DNA from: Pseudoxanthomonas suwonensis
GTDB taxonomy: Bacteria; Pseudomonadota; Gammaproteobacteria; Xanthomonadales; Xanthomonadaceae
Assembly: GCA_003240695.1 (NCBI GenBank)
Contig: QFNC01000001.1
Span: 232,347-296,346 of the forward strand
DNA: 64,000 nucleotides
Direction of reading: 5' to 3'
Part shown: positions 17,515 through 26,802 of the stretch, piece by piece
Layout of the letters: each line of letters opens with the position of its first letter
Numbering within the stretch: the stretch's first letter is position 1
Position numbers and translations under genes: made by a program
The notes under the pieces: generated by a model
What the model was told of the DNA's origin: nothing
Databases searched by the model: none
Seen by the model: the letters and a program-made list of their open reading frames with translations, nothing else

Positions 17515-18385
17515 ACAGGCACCGGCCGCATCGCCGGCCTCCGCCATCGCCGATCTGCTGCAGATCATGCACAGGTTGCGCGATCCGCAGCATGGCTGCC
17601 CGTGGGATCTGCAGCAGGATTTCGCCAGCATCGCGCCCTACACCATCGAGGAAGCGTACGAGGTGGCCGATGCGATCGATCGCGGCGAGCTGGCCGATCT
17701 GAAGGACGAACTGGGCGACCTGCTGTTCCAGGTGGTGTTCCATGCGCAGATGGCGCAGGAACAGGGCGCCTTCGATTTCGCGGACGTGGCGATGGCGATC
17801 TCGGCCAAGCTGCGTCGCCGGCATCCGCACGTGTTCGCAGCCGATGCCGGACCGACCGACTCCGAGCAGGTCCGCAGCCACTGGGAGCAGCACAAGCAGC
17901 GCGAACGCGCAGCCGCCGGCGACACAGATGCCTCGGCGCTGGCCGGCATCGCCCGCGGGCTGCCGGAATGGCAGCGGGCGGTGAAGCTGCAGAATCGCGC
18001 CGCGCGCACCGGATTCGACTGGCCCGATCATCGGCCTGTCATCGCCAAGCTGCGCGAGGAACTGGACGAACTGGAGGTGGAGTTCGCACGGCATGCGACC
18101 TCCCCGGATGATCCACAGGCGCAAGTCCGCCTGCAGGAGGAGCTGGGCGACGTGCTGTTCGTGGCTGCCAATCTCGCCCGGCACGCACATGTGGATGTCG
18201 GCACGGCACTGCGCGCTGCAAATGCCAAGTTCGAGCGCCGCTTCCGCGCCATGGAAGCCTTGGCCGAGGCGGACGGAACCCGCCTGCATACGCTGTCGCT
18301 GGAGGCCCAGGAACGCTATTGGCAGCAGGTGAAAACCGCCGAAGCGGGCGGCCTGTCCGCTGCCGAGGGCGAGGAAACCGGCTGA
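17507..18385 (+). CDS. mazG: Nucleoside triphosphate pyrophosphohydrolase
   Basis: Hydrolyses (d)NTPs to NMP and pyrophosphate, cleaning the pool of aberrant nucleotides. 292 residues with two MazG helical domains: the first has CPWDLQQ, EEAYEVADAI and DELGDLLFQVVFHA (metal-binding acidic residues), the second has LREELDELE and EELGDVLFVAANLARH. Slightly longer than the E. coli protein. It overlaps the preceding oxygenase gene by eight bases and is likely coupled to it. Confidence 0.95.
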   Translation: MSEQAPAASPASAIADLLQIMHRLRDPQHGCPWDLQQDFASIAPYTIEEAYEVADAIDRGELADLKDELGDLLFQVVFHAQMAQEQGAFDFADVAMAISAKLRRRHPHVFAADAGPTDSEQVRSHWEQHKQRERAAAGDTDASALAGIARGLPEWQRAVKLQNRAARTGFDWPDHRPVIAKLREELDELEVEFARHATSPDDPQAQVRLQEELGDVLFVAANLARHAHVDVGTALRAANAKFERRFRAMEALAEADGTRLHTLSLEAQERYWQQVKTAEAGGLSAAEGEETG

Positions 18386-18400
18386 CGCAGCCGGAGACGT

Positions 18401-18739
18401 TCAATCCATGAAGATCAGCCAGGCCGCGACCAGGATCAGCGCGAAACCGGCCCAGTGGTTCCATTTCAGCGGCTGATCCAGATACCACGTCGAGAATCCG
18501 GCAAACACCAGCAGGGTGATGACTTCCTGCAGTCCCTTCAACTGCGGCGCGCTGTACACCGACGAGCCGATGCGATTGGCCGGCACCATCAGCAGATATT
18601 CGAAGAAGGCGATGCCCCAGCTGACCACCACCGCCAGCAACAGCGGGGCGGATTTGTGCTTCAGATGCCCGTACCAGGCGAAGGTCATGAACACGTTGGA
18701 CGCGCACAACAGCACGATGGGCAGTACACGTTCGTACAT
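18401..18739 (-). CDS. DUF486 small membrane protein (DMT superfamily)
   Basis: 112 residues with four predicted membrane helices. It matches DUF486 features: SNVFMTFAWYGHLK after the first helix, SWGIAFFEYLLMVPANRIG in the middle, and LKGLQEVITLLVFAGFS. ATG 18739 gives the usual length. Function unknown; the superfamily includes small transporters. Convergent with mazG (16-base gap) and divergent from the response-regulator gene. Confidence 0.88.
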   Translation of the reverse strand: MYERVLPIVLLCASNVFMTFAWYGHLKHKSAPLLLAVVVSWGIAFFEYLLMVPANRIGSSVYSAPQLKGLQEVITLLVFAGFSTWYLDQPLKWNHWAGFALILVAAWLIFMD

Positions 18740-18844
18740 CGGGATGATCCGGCCGGACAGGGAGCCGCATCGTACTGTCTTCACGCATCTTCCACCTCGA
18801 CCTGCGCATCCTTCACAAAGCTGAAACAACCGGAAACCTACTGC

Positions 18845-19555
18845 ATGAGCACGCAAGAGTCGTCGGGCCTGGTCCTGATCGTCGAAGACAACCGCAATAT
18901 CTCTGAAATGGTGGGCGAATTCCTGGAAACACGCGGTTTCGAGGTGGACTATGCCAGCGACGGCCTGGAAGGCTATCGCCTGGCAGCCGAGAACACCTAC
19001 GACGTGGTGGTGCTGGACCTGATGCTGCCACGCATGGATGGCATCGATGTGTGCAAGAAACTGCGCGAGGAAGCGCGCAAATCCACCCCGGTGCTGATGC
19101 TGACCGCACGCGACACGCTGGACGAGAAACTCACCGGCCTGTCCTCGGGCGCCGATGATTACCTGACCAAGCCGTTCGCCATCCAGGAGCTCGAGGCCCG
19201 CTTGCGTGCGCTGATCCGCCGCGAACGCCGCCAGGTGGGATCGGAAGTGCTGAAGGTGGCCGATCTGGTGCTGGATCCGGCCTCGCTGCGCGCCACCCGC
19301 GGCGGCAGCGAGCTGCAGCTCTCGCCGATCGGTCTGAAGCTGCTGACCATCCTGATGCGCGAATCGCCGCGCGTGGTCAGCCGCCAGGAGATCGAACGCG
19401 AGATCTGGGGCAATTCGCTACCCGATTCGGACACCCTGCGCAGCCATCTGTACAACCTGCGCAAGACCATCGACAAGCCGTTCGACAAGCAGTTGCTGCA
19501 CACCGTGCAGAGCGCCGGTTACCGCATCGCCGACATCGAGCAGCCGCCGGCCTGA
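18845..19555 (+). CDS. OmpR/PhoB-class response regulator
   Basis: 236 residues. Receiver domain with the phosphorylation site D58 (VVVLDLMLPRMDG), T87 and K109 (DDYLTKPF), then a winged-helix DNA-binding domain (about 135-230) with LSPIGLKLLTILM and SHLYNLRKTIDKP. Followed three bases later by its histidine kinase and then by an efflux operon, so it most likely controls that system. Highly similar regulators are conserved in xanthomonads; no gene name is assigned. Confidence 0.93.
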   Translation: MSTQESSGLVLIVEDNRNISEMVGEFLETRGFEVDYASDGLEGYRLAAENTYDVVVLDLMLPRMDGIDVCKKLREEARKSTPVLMLTARDTLDEKLTGLSSGADDYLTKPFAIQELEARLRALIRRERRQVGSEVLKVADLVLDPASLRATRGGSELQLSPIGLKLLTILMRESPRVVSRQEIEREIWGNSLPDSDTLRSHLYNLRKTIDKPFDKQLLHTVQSAGYRIADIEQPPA

Positions 19556-19557
19556 TC

Positions 19558-20850
19558 ATGGCTGCGGATGGGGCTGCACCGGCGCTGCCGCGCAAGCTGC
19601 GGTACGCCTTCCTGCTGCAGGTGGCGATGGCCACTGCGGCAGTGTTGCTGGGCGGATACGTGTCGTCGCTGCTGACTCTGCGCATCCTGGGCGAACGCTC
19701 GCTGCACGCCGAGGCGGCCTACTTCTGGCGTGAACGGGCCCGCGATCCCGCGCAGATGCCGCCGGACACGCTGCTTCTGCACGGCTATTTCACGCAGGCC
19801 GGCGGTGCGCACGACGGGCTGCCGGCGTACCTGCGTTCGTTGCAGCCCGGATTGCACGATCTGCGCGGTGCCCAGGTGCTGGTGCTGGTGGACCGCCAAC
19901 CGGCCGGCACGCTGTATCTCAGCTACCGGCGTCCGTCACTGGAGCGCATCATCCTGTGGATGGCCGCCATTCCGGCGCTGATCGCGTTGTTGGCGATCAC
20001 CGTCACCAGTTGGTTGACCTACCGCGGCGCGCACCGGCTGGTGCAACCGCTGGCCTGGCTGGCTGCCCAGGTGCGGCGCTGGGATCCGAACGATGCCGAC
20101 AGCACCCGCATCGACCTGGAAAAGCTGCCTGACGATGCCGTGCTGGAAGCACGCCAGCTGGCCGGGGCGCTGCAGCAGATGGGTCGGCGCCTGCGCGAAT
20201 TCGTGCGCCGCGAGCGCCATTTCACCCGCGATGCCAGCCATGAACTGCGCACGCCGCTGACCGTGATCCGCGTGGCCACCGATCTGATCGAGGGCGATCC
20301 GGAGCTGCCGCCTCGGGTGCAGCGGTCGCTGAAGCGCATCCGCAATGCCAGCAACGACATGGAGGCGGTGATCGATGCGTTCCTGATCCTGGCACGCGAT
20401 GAAAGCATCGAGCCGCCGCGCGAGACCTTCGATGTGCACGATGTGGTGCACCACGAGCTGGACAAGGTCCGGCCGATGCTGGAAAACCGCCCCATCGAAC
20501 TGGAACTGGTGGAGCACGCGCATCCGCGCCTGCATGCATCGCCGCGCGTGCTGGGCGTCATGCTGGGCAACCTGCTGCACAACGCAGCCACGTTCACAGA
20601 GCGTGGCCACATCCGGGTCGAAGTGGAGTCGAACGGCATCCGTGTCGCCGATACCGGCATCGGCATGAGCGCGGACATCCTGGCGCAGGCTGCCGACCCT
20701 TTCTACCGCGCCGACATCGCCAGGCCCGATGCGAAGGGCATGGGGCTGACCATCGTGCGCCAGCTGGGCGAGCGTTTCGGCTGGCCGGTCACCATCGACA
20801 GCCAGCCCGGCCAAGGCACCACCGTGCGGATTCATTTCGTTCCCGACTGA
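19558..20850 (+). CDS. Sensor histidine kinase
   Basis: 430 residues in the inner membrane. Two membrane helices (about 18-40 and 131-155) enclose a short periplasmic sensor of about 90 residues with no recognised fold. Then a HAMP-like linker, the dimerisation helix with H228 (RDASHELRTPL), and an HATPase with N box (LGNLLHNAA), G1 box (DTGIGM) and G2 box (GMGLTIV). Partner of the preceding response regulator; the downstream efflux genes suggest it senses an envelope stress or a small exported compound. Confidence 0.93.
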   Translation: MAADGAAPALPRKLRYAFLLQVAMATAAVLLGGYVSSLLTLRILGERSLHAEAAYFWRERARDPAQMPPDTLLLHGYFTQAGGAHDGLPAYLRSLQPGLHDLRGAQVLVLVDRQPAGTLYLSYRRPSLERIILWMAAIPALIALLAITVTSWLTYRGAHRLVQPLAWLAAQVRRWDPNDADSTRIDLEKLPDDAVLEARQLAGALQQMGRRLREFVRRERHFTRDASHELRTPLTVIRVATDLIEGDPELPPRVQRSLKRIRNASNDMEAVIDAFLILARDESIEPPRETFDVHDVVHHELDKVRPMLENRPIELELVEHAHPRLHASPRVLGVMLGNLLHNAATFTERGHIRVEVESNGIRVADTGIGMSADILAQAADPFYRADIARPDAKGMGLTIVRQLGERFGWPVTIDSQPGQGTTVRIHFVPD

Positions 20851-20928
20851 CGGCTCCAGAGCGTCAACCGCCGTTGCCGCCGCGCGTTGTTCCGTTGATT
20901 GCACCTTCCTTCCGAGCGCAGCGCATCC

Positions 20929-22464
20929 ATGGCCCGTCCTCTACCGCTCCAATCCCGCATGTCCCGCTGGCCCGTGCGGATCGCCGCGGCCGTCGTCGTT
21001 GCCTTGGTGGCGGCCGGTGCCTGGTGGTGGTGGACACAGCGCGCGGCCACCCCCGACGAAGGACGCTATCGCACCACCCGGGTCGAACGCGGTTCGATCC
21101 GGGTGGCGATTTCGGCCACCGGCACGCTCAGCGCCATCTCCACGGTCACGGTCGGCAGCCAGATTTCCGGTCAGGTCACCGAGGTGCTGGTGGACTTCAA
21201 TTCGCCGGTGAAACAGGGCGACGTGCTGGCGCGCATCGATCCGAGCACCTACGAGGCGCAGATAGAGCAGGCCGATGCCGCCGTGGCCAGTGCGCAGGCA
21301 GCGTTGCGCCAGGCCCAGGCCAGCCTGCGCAATGCCGATGCCGATTTCCGCCGCAAGCAGGATCTGGCCGCACGCCAGTTGGTGTCGCGCAGCGATCTGG
21401 ATCTGGCGCGGGCCGCCCGCGATCAGGCGCAGGCACAGGTGACGGCGGCACAGGCGCAGATTCGCCAGCAGACCGCTTCGACGCAAACCATCCGGGTGAA
21501 TCTGCAGCGCGCAGTGATCCGCTCGCCGGTGGACGGCGTGGTGCTGACGCGCAAGATCGAACCCGGTCAGACCGTGGCCGCCAGCCTGCAGGCGCCCGAG
21601 CTGTTCACCATCGCGGAGGATTTGTCGAAGATGAAGATCGAACTGGCCGTGGACGAATCGGATATCGGCCAGGTGCAGCGCGGTCAGCAGGTCAGCTTCA
21701 CAGCCGATGCGTTTCCGGATCGGCGTTTCGTGGGGCGCGTGGATCAGGTGCGGCTGGCGGCCACCACCACCAACAACGTGGTGACCTATCCGGTGGTGGT
21801 GACGGTGGACAACACCGACGGCACCTTGCTGCCGGGCCTGACCGTGAATGCGGAGATCGAAGTGAGCATGCGCGAGAACGTGCTGAAGGTGGCGAACGCG
21901 GCGCTGCGCTACAAGCCGGCGGACAGCGATGCCGCGGCCGCGCAACCAGCCGGAAACGCCTCCGCGCGCGGGTCCGGTGCGATGGTCGACGACGTGCGTG
22001 CGGCGGCCACCGGGCTGCAGCTGGATGCGCGCCAGCAGGCCGCCCTGGATGCGGCGCTGGAACAGATGCGGCAACGCCAGGCCCAGCGAGAGGCCGCACC
22101 GCAGACGCAGCAGCAGGGCAACCGCCTGTTCGGCGGCGGTGGTGGTCCGCGCATGGTGATGATGAGCGGCGGCGCCGATGCGACCGCAATGCAGGCGCAG
22201 ATCCGGCAGCGGATGCGGGAGCGCATGAACGAGCAGTTCGCCGCATTCGCGGCCACGCTGGATGATGCGCAGCGGCAGCGCTGGACTGCCGCGCTGGATG
22301 CCCTGATCACTGCGCAACGTGCGCCGCTGTACAAGCTGGTGAACGATGCTGCCGAAAGGGTGATCGTGCGGGTCGGAGCCAGCGACGGCAGCAGCACCGA
22401 GGTGTCCGGAAACCTGCAGGAAGGCGACGCGGTGATCACCGGCGAACGGGCATCGCCGCGATGA
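20929..22464 (+). CDS. MacA-type periplasmic adaptor with helical insertion
   Basis: 511 residues of the HlyD/MacA membrane-fusion family: one N-terminal membrane anchor, a beta-barrel/lipoyl region (GSQISGQVTEVLVDFNSPVK), a coiled-coil hairpin (about 95-190) and lipoyl half (RSPVDGVVLTRKIEPGQTV). Unlike short MacA proteins, about 110 residues are inserted between the barrel (LKVANAALRYKP) and the C-terminal membrane-proximal strands. The insert is Gln/Met/Arg-rich, contains a Gly-rich loop and two LDxxQ motifs (LDARQQ, LDDAQRQRW) recalling Spy/CpxP LTxxQ helices. It overlaps the ATPase gene by four bases (ATGA). Links inner-membrane MacB-like parts to an outer-membrane channel encoded elsewhere. 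Confidence 0.9.
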   Translation: MARPLPLQSRMSRWPVRIAAAVVVALVAAGAWWWWTQRAATPDEGRYRTTRVERGSIRVAISATGTLSAISTVTVGSQISGQVTEVLVDFNSPVKQGDVLARIDPSTYEAQIEQADAAVASAQAALRQAQASLRNADADFRRKQDLAARQLVSRSDLDLARAARDQAQAQVTAAQAQIRQQTASTQTIRVNLQRAVIRSPVDGVVLTRKIEPGQTVAASLQAPELFTIAEDLSKMKIELAVDESDIGQVQRGQQVSFTADAFPDRRFVGRVDQVRLAATTTNNVVTYPVVVTVDNTDGTLLPGLTVNAEIEVSMRENVLKVANAALRYKPADSDAAAAQPAGNASARGSGAMVDDVRAAATGLQLDARQQAALDAALEQMRQRQAQREAAPQTQQQGNRLFGGGGGPRMVMMSGGADATAMQAQIRQRMRERMNEQFAAFAATLDDAQRQRWTAALDALITAQRAPLYKLVNDAAERVIVRVGASDGSSTEVSGNLQEGDAVITGERASPR

Positions 22465-23159
22465 ACGCTGCGCCGGCACCCGTCATCGATACCCGCGACC
22501 TGCGCAAGGTCTACAACGCCGGCACCGAAGCGGAAGTGGTGGCGTTGCACGATGCCGACCTGCAGGTGATGCCGGGCGAGTTCGTGGCGATCATGGGTCC
22601 GTCGGGGTCGGGGAAATCCACGCTGATGAACCTGATCGGCTGCCTGGACACGCCCACCAGCGGCACCTACCGCTGCGATGGCCAGGACGTGTCCGAGCTG
22701 GATGCCGAGCAGCTGGCGCAGCTGCGGCGCGAACGCATCGGTTTCGTGTTTCAGAGTTTCCACCTGCTCGGCCGCATGAACGCGCGCGACAACGTGGCGA
22801 TGCCGCTGGGCTATGCCGGCACGCCGGTGTCCGAACGCGCCGAACGGGCCATGGCGCTGCTGCAACGTGTGGGACTGGGTGACCGCGCCGATCACTTCCC
22901 GCACGAGCTGTCCGGCGGCCAGCAGCAACGCGTGGCGATTGCGCGGGCGCTGGTGAACGATCCGCCGCTGCTGCTGGCGGACGAACCCACCGGCGCGCTG
23001 GACAGCCGCACCGGCGAGGACATTCTTGCCTTGTTCAAATCGCTGCGCGATCAGGGCCGCACCGTGGTGCTGATCACTCACGATGCGGCCGTGGCCGCGC
23101 ATGCCGACCGCAGCTACGTGATCCGTGACGGCGTGCTGGCGGAGGAGTTGCCGGCATGA
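22461..23159 (+). CDS. MacB-type ABC transporter ATPase
   Basis: 232-residue ATPase of the LolD/MacB group. Walker A GPSGSGKST, Q-loop VFQSFHLL, signature LSGGQQQR, Walker B LLLADEPTGALD and H-loop ITHD are all intact. It is a free-standing ATPase, whereas MacB of E. coli is fused to its permease. Start and stop overlap the neighbouring genes by four bases each. Confidence 0.95.
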   Translation: MNAAPAPVIDTRDLRKVYNAGTEAEVVALHDADLQVMPGEFVAIMGPSGSGKSTLMNLIGCLDTPTSGTYRCDGQDVSELDAEQLAQLRRERIGFVFQSFHLLGRMNARDNVAMPLGYAGTPVSERAERAMALLQRVGLGDRADHFPHELSGGQQQRVAIARALVNDPPLLLADEPTGALDSRTGEDILALFKSLRDQGRTVVLITHDAAVAAHADRSYVIRDGVLAEELPA

Positions 23160-24391
23160 CCCTGCTCGACACCTTCCGTACCGCCTTCTTCGCCCTGCGT
23201 GGCAACTGGCTGCGCAGCGCGCTGACGTCGCTGGGCGTGATCATCGGCATCGCGGCGGTCATCGTGATGGTGTCGGTGGGGCAGGGCACGCAACAGGAAA
23301 TCGATCGCATGGTGTCCGGACTGGGTTCGCAGCGGCTGGACATCTCGCCCGGTGGTGGACGCGGCCCGGGCGGCGCCCGGCAGAGCAGCAGCAGCTTCTT
23401 CACACTCACCGAGGATGACGGCGAAGCCATCCGCAACGAGATTCCGGAAGTGCAGTACGTGGCGGGCGCCCTGCGCGGCGGCACCCAGGTGGTGTTTGCC
23501 GAGAACAATGCCGCCACCAGCTGGCAGGGCGTGCAGCAGGACTTCTTCGCCATCAACGGCTGGGAGCTGGGTGAAGGCAGCCTGTTCGATGCCGGCGACT
23601 ACAGCGGCGACAGCAAGCGCGTGGTGCTGGGCGACACGGTGCGCCGCAGCCTCTTCGGCGAGGAATCCGGCATCGGCGAAACCATCCGGCTGGGCCGGGT
23701 ACCGTTCACCGTGATCGGTACGTTGAAGACCAAGGGGCCGGGCGGCTTCGGCCAGGACCAGGACGACATCGTGCTGGTGCCGCTGCAGACCGCGCGCCGG
23801 CGACTGATGGGCGCGATGGGCATGCCGCCCGGCACGGTGATGCAACTGTCGCTGACGGTGGCCGACGCGCGCGACTTGGACTACGTGCAGGGCGAGGTGG
23901 AAGCGTTGCTGCGCCAGCGCCACGGCATCCGCCCGGGCGAGGAAGACGACTTCAGCGTGCGCAACATGAGCCAGATCATCGCCACCCGCACCGCCACCAC
24001 GAATCTGATGTCGAAGCTGCTGGGCGCGGTGGCCGGCATCTGCCTGGTGATCGGCGGCATCGGCATCATGAACATCATGCTGGTGTCGGTGACCGAGCGC
24101 ATCCGCGAAATCGGCCTGCGCATGGCGGTGGGCGCCGGTCCGCGCGACGTGCGCCGGCAGTTCCTTGCCGAGGCATTGCTGATCTCGCTGATCGGCGGGG
24201 TGATCGGCATCGCCATCGGCATCGTCGGCGCGCTGCTGGTGGGGAAATTCAGCGAATTGCCGGTAGCCCTGAATGCCCGGGTGATCGGGCTGGCCGCGAC
24301 CTTCGCCATCGTGACGGGCCTGTTCTTCGGCTACTACCCGGCGCGCAAGGCATCGCGGCTGGACCCGATCGAGGCGCTGCGCGCGCAGTAG
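23156..24391 (+). CDS. MacB/FtsX-type ABC transporter permease
   Basis: 411 residues. One N-terminal membrane helix (about 22-44, RSALTSLGVIIGIAAVIVMVSVG), a large periplasmic domain with a Gly/Arg/Ser-rich loop near residue 65, and three C-terminal helices containing the FtsX-family GGIGIMNIMLVSVTERIREIGLRMA segment. With the preceding adaptor and ATPase it forms a tripartite mechanotransmission-type exporter; substrate could be a peptide, macrolide-like compound or lipoprotein. Confidence 0.94.
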   Translation: MTLLDTFRTAFFALRGNWLRSALTSLGVIIGIAAVIVMVSVGQGTQQEIDRMVSGLGSQRLDISPGGGRGPGGARQSSSSFFTLTEDDGEAIRNEIPEVQYVAGALRGGTQVVFAENNAATSWQGVQQDFFAINGWELGEGSLFDAGDYSGDSKRVVLGDTVRRSLFGEESGIGETIRLGRVPFTVIGTLKTKGPGGFGQDQDDIVLVPLQTARRRLMGAMGMPPGTVMQLSLTVADARDLDYVQGEVEALLRQRHGIRPGEEDDFSVRNMSQIIATRTATTNLMSKLLGAVAGICLVIGGIGIMNIMLVSVTERIREIGLRMAVGAGPRDVRRQFLAEALLISLIGGVIGIAIGIVGALLVGKFSELPVALNARVIGLAATFAIVTGLFFGYYPARKASRLDPIEALRAQ

Positions 24392-24396
24392 CGCAC

Positions 24397-24402
24397 TACA
24401 CT
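24397..24402 (+). promoter_or_regulatory. Candidate -10 element very close to the hutF start
   Basis: TACACT lies eight bases before the ATG at 24410. If used, transcription would start at or next to the initiation codon, giving a leaderless message. No convincing -35 was found. Confidence 0.3.
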
Positions 24403-24409
24403 GCGCGGC

Positions 24410-25657
24410 ATGACCACTGCATCGCCAGCGCCGATCCGGCGCGACCCGCACGGCTGGCGTCTGCCGCCAATCGCCAACCTGCATTCGCATGCCTTCCAGC
24501 GAGCAATGGCCGGCATGGCCGAGCGCCGCGGACCGGGCGAGGACAGTTTCTGGACCTGGCGCGACACGATGTATGCCATGGCCGCGCGCTTCACCCCGGA
24601 ACTGCTGCGCGACGTGGCCGCGCAACTCTACGTGGAGATGCTGGAATCCGGTTACGGCGCGGTGTGCGAATTCCATTATCTGCATCACCAGCCTGATGGT
24701 CGCCGGTACGACGATGCCGGCGCGATGTCGCAGGCCTTGATTGCCGCGGCGCAGGACACCGGCATCCGCCTGACCCTGCTGCCGGTGCTGTACATGACCG
24801 GCGGTTTCGACGGCCGCGCATTGGCCCCGCGCCAAGCACGTTTCAGCCACACGGTCGATGCCTATCTGCGCCTGCTGGAACAGTTGCGCAGCCTTCAGTC
24901 GCCGGCCCTGGCCATTGGCTGCGCGCTGCACAGCCTGCGCGCCGTGCCGGAGACGGCGATGCGCGAAGTGCTGTCGGCGTTGCCGGTCGACAGCCGCGTC
25001 CACATCCACATTGCCGAACAGATGGCCGAAGTCGAGGACTGCATCGCCGTGCGCGGCACGCGTCCGGTGCGCTGGCTGCTGGACCATGCCCAGGTCGATG
25101 CCCGCTGGACACTGGTGCATGCCACCCATCTGGTCGACGACGAAGTGCGTGACCTGGCGGCATCCGGCGCGACCGTGGCGATCTGCCCGACCACCGAAGC
25201 CAATCTGGGCGACGGTCTGTTTCCGCTGCACGATTATCTTGATGCCGGCGGACGCTGGGGTATCGGTTCGGATTCGCACGTGTCGGTCTCGCCGGTGGAG
25301 GAACTGCGTTGGCTGGAATACGGCCAGCGCCTGCGTGCGCAACGCCGCAACATCGCCTGTTCGCCGTCGCAGCCGAGCGTGGCCAGCACCCTGCTGGCGG
25401 GCGTGCAGGCCAGTGTGATGGCGGCCACGGGACTACAGCAGGATGACGATACCGTGCTGCTGGACGCGGAGGCACCCATCCTGGCCGGTGCCACCGATGC
25501 CGACGTGGCCGATCGCTGGCTGTTCAGCGGCAACGTGCCCGTGGTGCGCGAGGTGCAGGTGGACGGTCGGGTGGTGGTGCAGGAGGGTCGGCATGTCGAA
25601 CGGGATGTGGTTTCCGCGCGGTATCGCAAGGCGATGCGCGCACTGCTGCAGGATTGA
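24410..25657 (+). CDS. hutF: Formimidoylglutamate deiminase-like amidohydrolase, short N-terminus
   Basis: Amidohydrolase that fits N-formimino-L-glutamate deiminase of histidine degradation. 415 residues; metal ligands H25 and H27 (NLHSHAFQRAMAG), further histidines in CEFHYLHH, HIHIAEQ and VHATHL, and the aspartate in GSDSHVS. Family members are usually about 450 residues and begin with a small beta-sandwich half before the first HxH; here only about 22 residues precede it. No other hut genes are nearby. Either the N-terminal half-domain is lost or this is a divergent subgroup. It follows the permease gene by 18 bases, possibly on its own promoter. Confidence 0.82.
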   Translation: MTTASPAPIRRDPHGWRLPPIANLHSHAFQRAMAGMAERRGPGEDSFWTWRDTMYAMAARFTPELLRDVAAQLYVEMLESGYGAVCEFHYLHHQPDGRRYDDAGAMSQALIAAAQDTGIRLTLLPVLYMTGGFDGRALAPRQARFSHTVDAYLRLLEQLRSLQSPALAIGCALHSLRAVPETAMREVLSALPVDSRVHIHIAEQMAEVEDCIAVRGTRPVRWLLDHAQVDARWTLVHATHLVDDEVRDLAASGATVAICPTTEANLGDGLFPLHDYLDAGGRWGIGSDSHVSVSPVEELRWLEYGQRLRAQRRNIACSPSQPSVASTLLAGVQASVMAATGLQQDDDTVLLDAEAPILAGATDADVADRWLFSGNVPVVREVQVDGRVVVQEGRHVERDVVSARYRKAMRALLQD

Positions 25658-25727
25658 GGTCCGATGGATGGGGCTGCGGTTTGTCGTATCATCTGCATGA
25701 ACACCGGCCGACTTTGGCTGGTTCTTG

Positions 25728-26714
25728 ATGTCGGTTTCAGGGTTGCTGGTTTGCGCGCAGGCGTCGGCACAGTGCGGGATGGGAATACCGTCTGCCGGCA
25801 ATCCGAATTGCATTCCGCCTGACATCCTGCATGGTCAAGGCAATGTGCGGTCAAGGCAGACTGCACCTCCGCAATACAGCCCGCAGATCTATTATCCCCC
25901 CATAACCGAGTGGTTGCACAGTCATAATTCGGTGGTGACCCATGAAAACGCCGATGAGACATGGGTTGCCACAGGTTTTGCGTCACAGGACGAGGCAGAG
26001 CAGGCGGCAATCGCCTCATGCACGGAAACGATGGGGAAAGGGTGCCACACGTTGTACAAAGGCAGCAATCTGTGCGCATCCGTTGGTCGCGATGAATACA
26101 ATAGTTTGTGGGTAGGGCACGGAGAGGATCTGAGTGAAGCAGAGGATGCCATGATGCGAGGATGCAGGCGCGAGGGGAGGATCTGCGAGGAGATCACGGC
26201 TGTATGGGGTTCTGCAGTGCCGAAGAGCTACAGTGTCCCGGAAATGATTTCCAGGATTGATAAACCGGACCCCGATTCAATCGGAATCCGATTTGCGGCA
26301 GTCGCCTATGCAACTGGCGATGTTGATGATTCGTGGGCACGTACGATCTGGATACAAGGTGGCTTCATGGATGCTGCGACCGCAGAAGCGAAGGTCAAGG
26401 AAAGATGCGAGCGCGATACGGGAGGCGCATGTCGCATCCACAGAAGCGTGACGGGGATTTCGCTGTTGATCGGGCGGACTAACGACGAAATCAGCGTGTT
26501 GAACACACCTGGCCCGAAGTCGGCCAGTGCTGTTCAGACCCGTTACTGTGGAAAAAAGCCCGCAGGGAGTCCGTGCGAGCCGACACTGCTTTATCCGTCT
26601 CGCCGGCAAGATCTGGTGGTCCATCACGTGGACAGAGCCCCGGTGCTTGAATTGCGCGACGGTGACCTGCCCCCATTAGTCATACCAGTGATGACCGATA
26701 AAGCACGTGATTGA
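25728..26714 (+). CDS. Secreted protein with DUF4189-like repeats
   Basis: About 328 residues. Two DUF4189-like repeats are visible, each with a Trp-Val-Ala/Phe-Ala-Ala-Val strand, a run of alanines before a C-containing helix and a paired cysteine strand (about residues 65-130 and 195-260). The mature N-terminus QCGMGIPSAGNPNCIPP is nearly identical to that of the protein at 63327. From ATG 25728 the signal peptide lacks a basic n-region; ATG 25697 in another frame begins MNTGRLWLVL, and a one-base shift would join the two into a standard signal peptide. So the start is uncertain or frameshifted. Base composition is lower in GC than the surroundings. Followed by an IS5-type remnant. Confidence 0.75.
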   Translation: MSVSGLLVCAQASAQCGMGIPSAGNPNCIPPDILHGQGNVRSRQTAPPQYSPQIYYPPITEWLHSHNSVVTHENADETWVATGFASQDEAEQAAIASCTETMGKGCHTLYKGSNLCASVGRDEYNSLWVGHGEDLSEAEDAMMRGCRREGRICEEITAVWGSAVPKSYSVPEMISRIDKPDPDSIGIRFAAVAYATGDVDDSWARTIWIQGGFMDAATAEAKVKERCERDTGGACRIHRSVTGISLLIGRTNDEISVLNTPGPKSASAVQTRYCGKKPAGSPCEPTLLYPSRRQDLVVHHVDRAPVLELRDGDLPPLVIPVMTDKARD

Positions 26715-26802
26715 AGGTTGCTACGCCAAGGTTGGTTTGGGATGGTGAATTCAACTCCGTAACGCAACACCAGCGGTGATGAAGGGGGTTCAGGCGGTTT
26801 AG

